A stretch of DNA of 64,000 bases, taken from contig JADJDM010000001.1 of assembly GCA_016702705.1 (NCBI GenBank), positions 558,001-622,000 of the forward strand, read 5' to 3'. The position numbers were made by a program, and so were the translations under genes. Positions 1 to 8,292 of this stretch are shown piece by piece. The notes beneath the pieces are model-generated. The model saw only the letters and a list, made by a program, of their open reading frames with translations, did no database searches and was not told where the DNA came from. The first letter of the stretch is position 1. Each line of letters starts with the position of its first letter. Origin of the DNA: Bacteroidota bacterium. Its GTDB lineage: Bacteria; Bacteroidota; Bacteroidia; B-17B0; Aurantibacillaceae.

Positions 1-1
1 T

Positions 2-436
2 TATTACATTATAAAAATTGTTCGCGCGAAGGAACACAATGGTTATGTTGTATGTGTTGCATTAATATTAGCAGGAGCAGTAGGTAATATTATTGATAGT
101 ATGTTTTATGGTTTAATATTCGACCAAGGAACAACACTAGATATGGCAACAGGTAGGTATATCGATTATTATGGTGTAGCTGAATATTCATCACAAGGCT
201 ATGCAGGTTTTTTGCATGGCTGTGTAGTAGATATGTTTTATTTTCCTGTACTTCAAGGTAAATTTCCAAGTTGGTTTCCAATTTGGGGAGGCGAACCATT
301 TGAGTTTTTTCGACCAGTGTTTAATTTTGCAGACGCCTCAATTTCTTTCGGAGTGGGAGCAATATTAGTTTTTCAGAAGAAATTCTTTAAACCTAAAAAG
401 GAAGAGACTATTACAGAACCAATAGCAGAGGCTTAA
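2..436 (+). CDS. lspA: Lipoprotein signal peptidase (signal peptidase II), 5'-truncated by window edge
   Basis: Inner-membrane aspartic protease that removes signal peptides from prolipoproteins after diacylglyceryl transfer. The frame is open from base 2, so the gene starts outside the window. Visible are the end of a membrane helix, the GNIID segment that holds the first catalytic Asp region of the family, then VVDMFYFP and FNFADASISFGVG, the conserved VxD...N-x-AD block with the second catalytic Asp. A Bacteroidota-style insertion (WGGEPFEFFRPVFN) separates them. The tail (PKKEETITEPIAEA) is charged and non-conserved. It converges on the DUF4296 lipoprotein gene, with overlapping stop codons. 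Confidence is high because the C-terminal motifs are complete. Confidence 0.95.
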   Translation, partial: YYIIKIVRAKEHNGYVVCVALILAGAVGNIIDSMFYGLIFDQGTTLDMATGRYIDYYGVAEYSSQGYAGFLHGCVVDMFYFPVLQGKFPSWFPIWGGEPFEFFRPVFNFADASISFGVGAILVFQKKFFKPKKEETITEPIAEA

Positions 437-774
437 TTACCTTTTTGCTTGTTTAAATTTTGAAGTACAATATCATATACTTCTTTAAATTCTTTGGCAT
501 TTGCACTATAATATTTTAAACTAGTTTCATATTGTGCCCTAGTTATTAAATGTTGTTTGTAAATATTAAATTTTAGATTTTCTTCAATAGGAGCATTAGC
601 GTTTTGTGTTACTTGAATGTTTGCCGCAGCTTCCATTAAACTTATGTCTGTTAAAATAGCAGCCATTTTGTTTTTATCCAACAAATCACTTGGTTTTTCT
701 GCTTTTCCCGCCTCTTTATTACAAGAAACAAAAACGAATAGGGAAAACAAAATAATATAACTGACTTTTAACAT
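433..774 (-). CDS. DUF4296-type small lipoprotein
   Basis: 113-residue exported protein with a signal peptide and lipobox (FVFVSC, Cys19), so probably anchored in the periplasm or outer membrane. The body has the DUF4296 pattern: a 'MAAILTDISLMEAAAN' helix followed by a 'YKQHLITRAQYETSLKYY' helix. This family has no known function and in Bacteroidota commonly sits next to lspA, as here. The gene ends by overlapping the lspA stop. It could be a client or accessory of lipoprotein maturation, but that rests on position only. Confidence 0.8.
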   Translation of the reverse strand: MLKVSYIILFSLFVFVSCNKEAGKAEKPSDLLDKNKMAAILTDISLMEAAANIQVTQNANAPIEENLKFNIYKQHLITRAQYETSLKYYSANAKEFKEVYDIVLQNLNKQKGN

Positions 775-828
775 GACGTAAATTTAAGGAATAAATGATG
801 TAAGAAGTGATAATTTATCTTAATATCA

Positions 829-858
829 TTGACTTCTTAACTAAATAATGTATTTTTG
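829..858 (+). promoter_or_regulatory. Bacteroidota-type promoter (TTG-N19-TAnnTTTG)
   Basis: TTG at 829-831 is followed after exactly 19 bases by TATTTTTG at 851-858, matching the Bacteroidota -33/-7 consensus. It lies 20 bases before the ATG at 878. Confidence 0.6.
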
Positions 859-877
859 ATATACAAAACATAAAGCC

Positions 878-1282
878 ATGTCAAAATCAATTGCAATTTT
901 CGTTTTACTATTATTTGTTGGGCTAGGTAATTTAAATGCACAAACTAAATTTACAAGTGGTGACACAGAACTTGACAAATCATTAGCAGCTGTTACAAAG
1001 TATGGCCGATCAAACATGGCTGCGTTTCAAGATGCAATTGTAGGAAAGTATAACATTACTAAAGAACAAGCACAAACCTTCACAACAAAACTTTCAGGTG
1101 GAGATTTGCTAATGGTGTTTGAAATAGCATCGGCACTTAATAAAACAAAAGAAGAAATCACAGAATTTTATACTGCCAACCGCATAAAGAAAAATTGGGC
1201 AGAAATAATAAAAGAATTAGGCGTTAAAGACAAAACTTTTGAAACAATAAAAAGTAAAGTCGTTAATAACGGCATTGTTTAA
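878..1282 (+). CDS. Small exported protein of unknown function
   Basis: 134 residues. A clear signal peptide ends at LNAQ (cleavage after about residue 21). The mature part is predicted mostly helical, with no cysteines and no motif I recognise. It carries the segment 'KYNITKEQAQTFTTKLSGGDLLMVFEIA' (split here as two helices around SGGD), which looks like a helical-hairpin fold. It is a single-gene unit with its own promoter at 829-858 and a palindromic repeat downstream. Function unknown; the strong promoter suggests a real expressed gene. Confidence 0.7.
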   Translation: MSKSIAIFVLLLFVGLGNLNAQTKFTSGDTELDKSLAAVTKYGRSNMAAFQDAIVGKYNITKEQAQTFTTKLSGGDLLMVFEIASALNKTKEEITEFYTANRIKKNWAEIIKELGVKDKTFETIKSKVVNNGIV

Positions 1283-1289
1283 AATAATT

Positions 1290-1397
1290 ACTAATCTCTT
1301 ACGAATATACGAATCATTACAAATTGATACGAATGCTGTATTTACCTATTCGCAATGATTCGTAGCATTAGTATATTCGTACAACATTCGTAATCAG
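1290..1397. repeat. Intergenic palindromic repeat, copy A (TTCGTA/TACGAA family)
   Basis: AT-rich imperfect inverted repeat between two convergent genes. The left arm contains TACGAATATACGAATCAT and the right arm ATGATTCGTAGCATTAGTAT followed by ATTCGTAC. Its core at 1358-1382 differs by one base in 25 from copy B at 16397-16421. Copy C at 20716-20833 has the same core reversed. Function unknown; see findings. Confidence 0.7.
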
Positions 1398-1405
1398 TAC
1401 TTTTA

Positions 1406-1720
1406 TTAAAGTGGCACCGCAGGTAAATCTTTACCAAATTGTTCCCACTCGTAGGTTTTTTTGTCGGTTCTATCAAACCAATACATTCTGCTTTTTCCAG
1501 TTTCTGTATCCCAAACTAACACATAATGATAAACTGTTGTGCCTTCCGCATTGTAAACACAAGCTTGGTTCATCATGTATTTACCTGATGCCATTGCGTT
1601 GCTGGTCAATTGTTTCATTGGCGCAACTTCTGCATGCGCAGGTTGAATGCTTTTAATTAAAAAAGCTCCAGATAAAAGCATCGCTGATACTCCTATGGAA
1701 ATTTGTAAAAATTTGTTCAT
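1406..1720 (-). CDS. Small exported/anchored protein of unknown function
   Basis: 104 residues. An N-terminal hydrophobic segment (residues 5-25) ends in PAHAEVAP, consistent with signal peptidase I cleavage after AHA. The mature part of about 75 residues contains one Cys and an aromatic beta-rich stretch (TVYHYVLVWDTETGKSRMYW). The layout resembles small periplasmic proteins of the 'WDTETGK' type, but I recognise no family. It converges on the 878-1282 gene across repeat copy A and stands alone, 53 bases downstream of the SRPBCC gene's stop. Confidence 0.6.
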   Translation of the reverse strand: MNKFLQISIGVSAMLLSGAFLIKSIQPAHAEVAPMKQLTSNAMASGKYMMNQACVYNAEGTTVYHYVLVWDTETGKSRMYWFDRTDKKTYEWEQFGKDLPAVPL

Positions 1721-1773
1721 GGTTTTTTTATCTAATGTAAGATAATTACAGCAGATTTAAAAAAATCACAACA

Positions 1774-2238
1774 TTAATTGTTCATCCTTTGTTCAGCAAG
1801 TAGTTTAATGTAATTATTTCTTTCAATCAAAAAATTTTTCAAATAACGATTTAAGAAAAGTTTCTCGGCTAATTTGCCCAGTGCACCAAGCGGCGCAGCG
1901 TATTCAAAAATGTCTGTCATAGTAGTTGTGTTACCCGATTCGGTAAAAACATGTTGATGATAAATTTTTTTAAATGCCCCGTTTACCATTTCATCTACAA
2001 AATAAAATGGATATTGATATTTAGTAATTTTAGATGTGAGTTTTTGTTTCACTCCAAAATGAACAGCTTCCCAAGTAACCGTATCGTTTAATTCCATCAT
2101 TCCTGATGCTACTCCTGCAATTGCTTTCTCTCTGGTGTTACCTGTGCTTTGTTGATGAACATCAACTGAAATGGAAAGTTCAAAGCATTTAGTAATGGGA
2201 GCATTAATATGTGTTGTTAAATGTATAATAGTGCTCAT
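1774..2238 (-). CDS. SRPBCC (START-like) family protein
   Basis: 154 residues from the ATG at 2238. A longer reading to 2301 would run into the preceding gene. The start MSTIIHLTTHINAPITKCFEL is the usual first strand and helix of the SRPBCC/polyketide-cyclase fold, and the C-terminal long helix (GKLAEKLFLNRYLKNFLIERN) closes the hydrophobic cavity. Ligand unknown. It begins 5 bases after the DCC gene and is the last gene of the reverse operon led by the GbsR/MarR regulator. SRPBCC proteins of this kind often accompany membrane or redox proteins in Bacteroidota. Confidence 0.8.
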   Translation of the reverse strand: MSTIIHLTTHINAPITKCFELSISVDVHQQSTGNTREKAIAGVASGMMELNDTVTWEAVHFGVKQKLTSKITKYQYPFYFVDEMVNGAFKKIYHQHVFTESGNTTTMTDIFEYAAPLGALGKLAEKLFLNRYLKNFLIERNNYIKLLAEQRMNN

Positions 2239-2243
2239 AAAAA

Positions 2244-3059
2244 TTAATTTAAATCGAGTAAATAATAAATCGCAATTCGATACGCAACCCAAGTAAAGCA
2301 AATAATAATTGGTAATCTAAGTAACTTCGTTCTTCTCCAATGCTCAACAAACATCCACATTACAATAAAACCAAAGTAAAGTAATGCGAACAAAGCATTT
2401 GAATACCATTCACCAATTATTAAAGAAGGGAACAGCAATAAAGAACCTGCAATGGAAACAGTCATTAAATTACCTAGATAGTCGAATATTTTTACTTTAT
2501 CTCGAGTAAATAATAACAGCAACACAATTTGAAAAATAATTTGCCCGCCACCAATTAAAAATTCTCTTCCAAAAAAACCTTCTGCTAAATATGGATTTAA
2601 TGCTGATGCATATTGTGTAAGCATTAAAGATGAAACAAGCCATGCAAATAAAATGTATGCTATGCGGTAAGTTGTATTAAAATCAGGGGCTGAATCAAAC
2701 TTGCATGGCGCAGGGTTTCCAGCAATAATAACCCTTCTGTTGTAAGAGACAAATTTGTAAAGTTGTTTTGCTCCTGCAACCAACAATGATTGTTTTGCAA
2801 ACCAGTTAAAGAAATTCCATTTACCTCCCAATACTTTTAATAAAGCATCTACACCGTAGTATGTTTTATTTTCTTTTAGGTCGATATATGGAATTTCATT
2901 CTTTGCTCTTTTCCAATCAACCATTGCAATTACTTTTTCATCTTCTAATTCAGAAAAAGCGACACGACCTTCTGTTTCCAAAAAATCCATTTTTACAAAT
3001 GCCTTGGTGTACACTTTGCAAAGTGGGCAGTGATTATCGTATATTAAAAAAGAGCTCAT
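2244..3059 (-). CDS. DCC-family (DUF393) thiol-disulfide protein fused to a membrane domain
   Basis: 271 residues. Residues 1-120 form a DUF393 domain with the signature YDNHCPLC (CxxC at about 11-14) near the N terminus, typical of thioredoxin-like DCC proteins. Residues about 130-270 contain four to five membrane helices, so the redox domain is tethered to the inner membrane. Family members are called thiol-disulfide oxidoreductases on the basis of fold; substrates are not established. It sits between a small membrane protein (6 bases upstream) and the SRPBCC gene (5 bases downstream) and is surely co-transcribed with both. Confidence 0.8.
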   Translation of the reverse strand: MSSFLIYDNHCPLCKVYTKAFVKMDFLETEGRVAFSELEDEKVIAMVDWKRAKNEIPYIDLKENKTYYGVDALLKVLGGKWNFFNWFAKQSLLVAGAKQLYKFVSYNRRVIIAGNPAPCKFDSAPDFNTTYRIAYILFAWLVSSLMLTQYASALNPYLAEGFFGREFLIGGGQIIFQIVLLLLFTRDKVKIFDYLGNLMTVSIAGSLLLFPSLIIGEWYSNALFALLYFGFIVMWMFVEHWRRTKLLRLPIIICFTWVAYRIAIYYLLDLN

Positions 3060-3064
3060 GATGT

Positions 3065-3493
3065 TTACTTTTGTGGTTGAATAAAAGTATGCATTTGTTG
3101 TGGGATGTGTTTATTCTTGCTGCTTTTTCTTAAGATTAACATTAAAAATAAATTTAGGAAAAGAATAAATCCTATAAACAATGTAAACCCACCAAGCTTT
3201 ACCGCTAATTCTTCAATGGTTTCTCTGTATGAGTTTATGTCGGCATATTCCCAAGTATTGCCGTTCCAATTAGATTTGCCTCTTATTTTTATTCTAACAA
3301 ATGCAAAACCAAATGAGATAAGATAAAATCCTGTTTGCAATAAGTTGTTTGTAGCAAGCGCAACTTTTTCGTTCACACTAAAAATTTCGATAAGGAAAGC
3401 GCTTGTGTTTTTGTGTAGCATTTTAGCAACCCAAATAGTTAAAGCAATTACGATTGGTGCATACACAGTGTAAGCAATTAAATTGTAGTTCAT
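3065..3493 (-). CDS. Small multipass membrane protein, paralogue of the preceding gene
   Basis: 142 residues with three likely membrane helices (about 5-25, 50-70 and 95-118) and a charged His/Lys tail. It aligns with the gene just upstream: WVAKMLHKN...FL versus WVGKILHRN...FL, and TNNLLQTGFYLISFGFAF versus TNNILYICYCLVNGGFAF. Both carry a pre-membrane Glu/Leu stretch before the last helix. The ATG overlaps the upstream stop by 4 bases, so the two are translationally coupled. No family recognised; a heteromeric membrane complex is plausible. Confidence 0.65.
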   Translation of the reverse strand: MNYNLIAYTVYAPIVIALTIWVAKMLHKNTSAFLIEIFSVNEKVALATNNLLQTGFYLISFGFAFVRIKIRGKSNWNGNTWEYADINSYRETIEELAVKLGGFTLFIGFILFLNLFLMLILRKSSKNKHIPQQMHTFIQPQK

Positions 3494-3891
3494 GGCTTTG
3501 TTGTTTTTGTGTTGGATGTTGTTTCCAACTGGTTAGTAATTGTATTTGTTGTATTTGCGAATAAGGAAATGATTTTTGGAACAATAAGCATATTTAAATA
3601 ATGCATTATCGAAAGTGTGATAAGAAGCTTACCAAGTTCTTCGCCAACAAAGGCAATAATTTGATCAATACTTTTTAGTGTTTCGCATGCGTTTAATGAG
3701 TAAAAAGCAAAACCACCATTAACTAAACAATAACAGATATATAAAATATTGTTGGTGTTATCTGCTAATTCTGTATCGGGACAATTACTTTCTAAAAATA
3801 ATTTTCCGTTGCGATGTAAAATTTTGCCAACCCAAATCACCACAAATAAACTTGCGCTGAGGTAAAAAAGATATGCTATTGTATTGTTCAT
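3490..3891 (-). CDS. Small multipass membrane protein, paralogue of the following gene
   Basis: 133 residues, three predicted membrane helices, with the shared WVGKILHRN motif after helix 1 and a Thr/Asn-rich C-terminal tail. Cys residues occur in the loop (NCPDTELAD) and in helix 2. Second gene of the reverse operon, 47 bases after the GbsR/MarR stop and overlapping the next gene by 4 bases. A tandem duplication is the likely origin of the pair. Function unknown. Confidence 0.65.
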   Translation of the reverse strand: MNNTIAYLFYLSASLFVVIWVGKILHRNGKLFLESNCPDTELADNTNNILYICYCLVNGGFAFYSLNACETLKSIDQIIAFVGEELGKLLITLSIMHYLNMLIVPKIISLFANTTNTITNQLETTSNTKTTKP

Positions 3892-3938
3892 GTTATTAAA
3901 CTTTCAGTAATTAATGAAACATATAATCAAAAAAAATA

Positions 3939-4445
3939 TTACTTAAACAACTTAAATAAAGCACCAACTAATGCGTTTTCATCCAATTTTATAGCCTTTT
4001 CCAAAGCAAAATCAGCTTTTTCCACTACACCTTCAATATGATTTACGGTTTCCAATAAAGCCAAGTGTTTTTTGTTATTTGGCTCTATTTCCATGGTTTT
4101 AAGATCTTCCATGATTTGTAAAACTGGCTCAATCTCGCGTTTACGGCGCTCTTTAATGATTTGCTTGGCCACTTTCCAAATATCTTTTTCAGCTCTAAAA
4201 AATTCTTTTCGTTCTCCCGCCTTTAACTCTCTGAAAATCAACCCCCAATCAATTAAGTCGCGCAAATTCATGTTTGCGTTGCCTCTTGAGATTTGCAATT
4301 CCTTCATGATATCTTCGGTGCAAAGTGACTCCGGACTAATAAGCAAAAGTGCATGAACCTGCGCCATGGTGCGGCTGATTCCCCAGCTGCTACCTAATGT
4401 TCCCCAGGCTTGTAAAAACTTTTCTTTTGCTTCTTCGTAGTTCAT
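3939..4445 (-). CDS. GbsR/MarR-family transcriptional regulator
   Basis: 168 residues. The winged-helix core lies at about residues 20-95: 'MAQVHALLLISPESLCTEDI' leads into the helix-turn-helix 'MKELQISRGNANMNLRDLID', which is the characteristic RGNxxMNLR recognition helix of the GbsR/PadR-like group, followed by the wing 'KAGERKEFFRAE'. The C-terminal helices (about 105-168) form the dimerisation/effector part. First gene of the reverse operon 4445 to 1774 with a consensus promoter upstream (4462-4491), so it probably autoregulates the four membrane and lipid-type genes behind it. Effector unknown. Confidence 0.85.
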   Translation of the reverse strand: MNYEEAKEKFLQAWGTLGSSWGISRTMAQVHALLLISPESLCTEDIMKELQISRGNANMNLRDLIDWGLIFRELKAGERKEFFRAEKDIWKVAKQIIKERRKREIEPVLQIMEDLKTMEIEPNNKKHLALLETVNHIEGVVEKADFALEKAIKLDENALVGALFKLFK

Positions 4446-4461
4446 AATCTAATTGCTGATA

Positions 4462-4491
4462 CAAATGTAAAACAAGTTCTCTAACTTTCAA
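4462..4491 (-). promoter_or_regulatory. Consensus promoter of the GbsR/MarR operon
   Basis: On the minus strand, TTG (complement of 4489-4491) is followed after 19 bases by TACATTTG (complement of 4462-4469), a perfect TTG-N19-TAnnTTTG arrangement 16 bases before the regulator's ATG. Confidence 0.6.
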
Positions 4492-4669
4492 AATAAATTG
4501 AAACTTATTTTCTATATTTTAAATAATTCATTCATTATGAACAATAAAAAGTTTAAACATAAAGGCTAAAAAGGAAAATTTGGCTTTTTTATGCGGCTTT
4601 CATTTGATATTATTGCAAAGATAAAGTGTAACGTTTGTGCATTACAGCCGTTACATAAATACTAAATTG

Positions 4670-6181
4670 ATGAAACGTACTAACTATATATTCCTGTTTT
4701 TTGCCTTGCTTACTTCTGTTTGCTCTTTAAAAGCGCAAACCTTTGTTGCCAATGATGATCCTGTTGTAGTTGCTTTAGATAGTTTTGCAACAGAAAAATT
4801 CCTTGAAAAAGCATGGTCAAAACCCACATCGCCTAAGTCGAGCAAATACCATTATGCGCCCGACTCTATCCCTACTTTTGATGATTTTGTTTACGAAGCA
4901 CGTTTAGCAAAATTAGATGCTGTATCTCCTTTTGATTTAGAGTACAACCCTACTGTTCGCGGATACATTAATTTGTATGCAGATAGAAAAAGAGGATCTG
5001 TTAGTAGAATGATAGGAGTTTCACAAATGTATTACCCAATGTTTGAAGAAGTGTTGGATAAATATAATTTGCCTTTAGAGTTAAAACATTTGGCAGTTAT
5101 CGAATCTGCATTAAATCCTTTAGCAAAATCAAAAGCTGGAGCAACAGGCTTGTGGCAGTTTATGTATCCAACAGCTAAGATGAATGGATTAGTTATTAAT
5201 TCATACATAGATGAACGCAGTGACCCATACAAAGAAACAATTGCAGCAGCAGAATATTTACAATTTTTATATAAAATGTTTGGTGATTGGCAAATGGTAC
5301 TTGCGGCATACAATGGCGGTCCTGGCACAATTAATCATGCAATTAGAAGAAGTGGTGGAAAGAAAACGTATTGGGAAATTCGTCCCTTCTTACCAAAAGA
5401 AACACAAGGTTATGTGCCTGCATTTATTGCTGCAAACTACGTGATGAATTATTATGCTGAACACAATATTTATCCAGCTGTTCCAAAAAAACATTATTTC
5501 GAGTTAGATACGGTTGTTATTAAAGAGCCTTTAACCTTTGAACAAATTTCGAGCATTTTGGACGTTCCAATTGATGATATTGAATATTATAATCCAGTTT
5601 ACAAAAAGAACGTTATTCCATCGGGTGGGTACTTACTTACTTTGCCTAAAGCAAAAATAGGCCAATTTGTGAGCAATGAGCAGGAAATATATGCAATGCT
5701 TCACAAGCGTAATGAAGAACAAAAATTAGCAGAAGGTGCAGGAGTAAAGGAAAAACAAATTACACATGTTGTAAAGAAAAGCGAAAATTTAGCTTCTATT
5801 GCGAAAAAGTATGGTGTGTCATCAAAAGACCTACGCAATTGGAATTACATTGGTAAGAAGGGATTGAAGCCAGGAAGAAAATTAGTGCTTTATGTTAAGG
5901 AGCCTTCAGTTGGAAATCCAGTTGCTAAAAAGGAACCTGAAAATCTTAATTTGCAAAACAACAATACAAATATTGCTGTTAACGATAATACTAAAACAAA
6001 GGACAAAACTAAATTGGCGGAGAACGTTACCACCACAGCAAGTATTTATAAGGTGAAAAAGGGCGACAACCTCTTTAAGATTTCTCAAAAGTTCGGTATT
6101 AGTGTAGAAGACTTGAAAAAACTTAATAAGCTTGGTAGTAAAGGCAGTATTTCGGTAGGACAAAAGCTGAAAGTGAAATAA
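4670..6181 (+). CDS. mltD: Membrane-bound-type lytic transglycosylase with two LysM domains
   Basis: 503 residues from the ATG at 4670; the upstream in-frame GTG at 4637 lacks a sensible signal peptide context. Signal peptide to about residue 23 (SLKAQ). The GH23 SLT domain spans about 115-270 with catalytic Glu in AVIESALNP, followed by SKAGATGLWQFM and AAYNGGPG, all hallmark motifs. Two LysM modules follow at about 365-410 and 455-503 (HVVKKSENLASIAKKYGVS and YKVKKGDNLFKISQKFGIS). It cleaves peptidoglycan with formation of 1,6-anhydro-MurNAc ends in the periplasm. No lipobox Cys, so it may be soluble rather than lipid-anchored. A short AT-rich hairpin follows the stop. Confidence 0.92.
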   Translation: MKRTNYIFLFFALLTSVCSLKAQTFVANDDPVVVALDSFATEKFLEKAWSKPTSPKSSKYHYAPDSIPTFDDFVYEARLAKLDAVSPFDLEYNPTVRGYINLYADRKRGSVSRMIGVSQMYYPMFEEVLDKYNLPLELKHLAVIESALNPLAKSKAGATGLWQFMYPTAKMNGLVINSYIDERSDPYKETIAAAEYLQFLYKMFGDWQMVLAAYNGGPGTINHAIRRSGGKKTYWEIRPFLPKETQGYVPAFIAANYVMNYYAEHNIYPAVPKKHYFELDTVVIKEPLTFEQISSILDVPIDDIEYYNPVYKKNVIPSGGYLLTLPKAKIGQFVSNEQEIYAMLHKRNEEQKLAEGAGVKEKQITHVVKKSENLASIAKKYGVSSKDLRNWNYIGKKGLKPGRKLVLYVKEPSVGNPVAKKEPENLNLQNNNTNIAVNDNTKTKDKTKLAENVTTTASIYKVKKGDNLFKISQKFGISVEDLKKLNKLGSKGSISVGQKLKVK

Positions 6182-6196
6182 TGAGATTGTTTTGTG

Positions 6197-6219
6197 GAAT
6201 AAAATGCGTCATTTTATTC
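6197..6219 (+). terminator. Possible weak hairpin after mltD
   Basis: GAATAAAATG and CATTTTATTC form a perfect 10-bp stem with a 3-base loop just after the mltD stop. It is AT-rich and has no T run behind it, so termination would be weak. Confidence 0.35.
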
Positions 6220-6242
6220 GATAAAAATTGTACTTTTAAGCG

Positions 6243-6497
6243 ATGAATTTTTTATATCCGGCATTTCTATTCGGTTTGTTTTCGCTCGCGGTTCCGGTTA
6301 TTATTCATTTATTCAATTTTAGGAAATACAAAAAAGTTTATTTCACCAATGTTCGTTTTTTAAAAGAACTGAAACAAGAAAGTGAATCTAAATCCAAACT
6401 TAAAAATTACCTCATTTTAGCATCACGTTTGTTAGCGCTTACTTGTTTGGTATTAGCATTTGCCCAGCCTTTTATTCCTGCAAAACTTCGAATGTAA
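6243..6497 (+). CDS. BatA-type membrane protein, N-terminal piece before a frameshift
   Basis: Starts MNFLYPAFLFGLFSLAVPVI and continues with HLFNFRKYKKVYFTNVRFL, the BatA N-terminal domain (TIGR02226-type) that places two membrane helices around an amphipathic stretch. The frame ends at 6497 right after LAFAQPFIPA, just where the family normally runs into KKG...VSIFxDNSFSM. That continuation is present in the next frame from about 6484. One extra base within 6482-6494, most simply one A in the 6482-6485 A run, accounts for it. This should be read with the 6460-8292 entry as one gene of about 680 residues. Role in Bacteroidota is unclear (von Willebrand-like membrane protein). Confidence 0.75.
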   Translation: MNFLYPAFLFGLFSLAVPVIIHLFNFRKYKKVYFTNVRFLKELKQESESKSKLKNYLILASRLLALTCLVLAFAQPFIPAKLRM

Positions 6498-8292
6498 AAA
6501 GGGACAAAAAGCAGTAAGTATTTTTCTTGATAATTCTTTTAGCATGGAAGGCTTGAGTAAAAGCGGAATGCTGTTTGAAAACGCAAAGAACCGAGCAAGA
6601 GAAATTGCAAATGCTTTTAGTGATGCCGATAAATTTCAATTACTCACCAACGATTTTGAAGGCAAGCATCAACGCTTAGTTTCTAAGGAAGAATTTTTAC
6701 AAGCATTGGATGAATGCAAAACAAGTTCATCGTTTAAAACAATGTCGGAAATTTACGCACGACAAAAAGATTTATTAAACTCATCAGGAGCAAATGATAA
6801 GCGAATTTATATCATAAGCGATTATCAAAAAACATCAGGAGATTTTAAAGTAATAAAAGAAGACACAACTGTTTCTGCATTTTTAATTCCTTTGCTATCA
6901 AACTCTACAGGCAATGTTTACATTGATACTTGTTGGTTTGATTCACCCGTGCAGCAAATAGGTATGACACAGAAATTGCATGTGAAAATTGCAAATAACT
7001 CACAAAATAATTTAGAGAATGCATCGCTTAAATTGTTTGCAAACGAAAAATTAATTACTCCCGTTACCTTTAATGCAGAACCAAATACAAGTGCAGAAGT
7101 AGAGGTTTCATTTTTATTAAAAGAACAAGGAATACAAAATTGTAAACTAGAAATAGAAGACCATCCAATTACCTTTGATGATAAATTGTATTTTAGTTAC
7201 AATGTAAAAAGCAGTATTCCTACATTAGTAATTAATGGTTCAGAAGCCAAGTCAGGCAGCTATTTCACATCCTTAATGAAGAATGATTCCTTGTTTTCTT
7301 TTTCGGAGAGTACAGATAAAAACATTGAGTACGCAAAGTTCAACTCCATTGATTTTATTGTTTTAAATGGAGTGAAAAATATTAGCTCTGGGTTAGTTTC
7401 AGAAATAAAAAAATTTACAACAAACGGTGGAAGCATTTTCATTTCTCCGTCCTTAAACGCTGACATTACTTCTTATAATGCTTTGTTTGCAAGCTTAGGA
7501 TTGAATCCACTTGTAAAGTTAGACACTGCAAATACCAAAGCAGATAAAATAAATTACGAGCAAGGGTTGTATGATGGTGTATTTGAGAAAAAGCAAGAGA
7601 ATATTGATTTACCTAAGGTATACGAATACTATCAGCAAGCGAATGGAATTAGAAACAACGAAGATGTTGTTATGAGATTATTAAATGGAAGTAATTATTT
7701 ATCTCAATACACTAATTCAAATGGCAGTAAAATATATTTTTGTTCTGCCCCGCTAGAAGATGAAGCGTCTAATTTTGGAAAGCACGCATTGTTTGTCCCT
7801 ACTGTAATACGCATGGCAATTAATAGTTCTATCATCCGACCTATTTATTACAAATCAGGACGTAATGAAATGATTTCGATAAAAGATAATGGGGCAGGAG
7901 AAGAAGGAATGGTTCACATTAAAACTGCAAATGCAGCAATTGATATTATTCCTGAAATGAGAAAGGAACCAGGCTTATTAAATTTATATACACAGGGGCA
8001 AATTAAAGAGGCTGGAAATTATTTGATTAACTATGCCGAAAAAAATCAAGAAGGTGTTTCATTTAATTACGAGCGTAAAGAGTCGGATTTAAGCAGTTTA
8101 ACAAAAGAAGAACTAGAAAAAGTGATTACTGAAACAGGACTTAAAAGTTTTAACACCATTGAAGCAGGGGAAAAATCATTGACAAGTTCTATTGTTCAAG
8201 CTGCTGAGGGAACAAAGCTGTGGAAATTGTTTTTAATTTTAACCATCGTATTTATACTAATAGAAATTTTATTAATCCGTTTATTAAAATGA
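6460..8292 (+). CDS. BatA-type membrane protein, main part (VWA-like domain) after the frameshift
   Basis: True homology begins near 6484 (KKGQKAVSIFLDNSFSM), a von Willebrand A-like strand with a DxSxS-type MIDAS start (DNSFS). The preceding residues from the ATG at 6460 overlap the other frame and are probably not native. A large periplasmic region of about 550 residues follows with a ThuA/GATase-like middle part (LVINGSEAKSG...FTNGGSIFISP) and a final membrane helix (WKLFLILTIVFILIEILLI) at the C terminus. Its stop overlaps the ATG of the next gene (ATGA), indicating coupling with the dihydroorotase homologue. The architecture BatA helices, VWA, C-terminal helix is common in Bacteroidota next to pyrC. 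Confidence 0.75.
   Translation: MPSLLFLQNFECKKGQKAVSIFLDNSFSMEGLSKSGMLFENAKNRAREIANAFSDADKFQLLTNDFEGKHQRLVSKEEFLQALDECKTSSSFKTMSEIYARQKDLLNSSGANDKRIYIISDYQKTSGDFKVIKEDTTVSAFLIPLLSNSTGNVYIDTCWFDSPVQQIGMTQKLHVKIANNSQNNLENASLKLFANEKLITPVTFNAEPNTSAEVEVSFLLKEQGIQNCKLEIEDHPITFDDKLYFSYNVKSSIPTLVINGSEAKSGSYFTSLMKNDSLFSFSESTDKNIEYAKFNSIDFIVLNGVKNISSGLVSEIKKFTTNGGSIFISPSLNADITSYNALFASLGLNPLVKLDTANTKADKINYEQGLYDGVFEKKQENIDLPKVYEYYQQANGIRNNEDVVMRLLNGSNYLSQYTNSNGSKIYFCSAPLEDEASNFGKHALFVPTVIRMAINSSIIRPIYYKSGRNEMISIKDNGAGEEGMVHIKTANAAIDIIPEMRKEPGLLNLYTQGQIKEAGNYLINYAEKNQEGVSFNYERKESDLSSLTKEELEKVITETGLKSFNTIEAGEKSLTSSIVQAAEGTKLWKLFLILTIVFILIEILLIRLLK

Noticed and set aside
8220..8288. Upstream extension of the dihydroorotase gene
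   Set aside because: It lies entirely within the C-terminal membrane helix codons of the preceding gene; the ATG at 8289 fits the family start.
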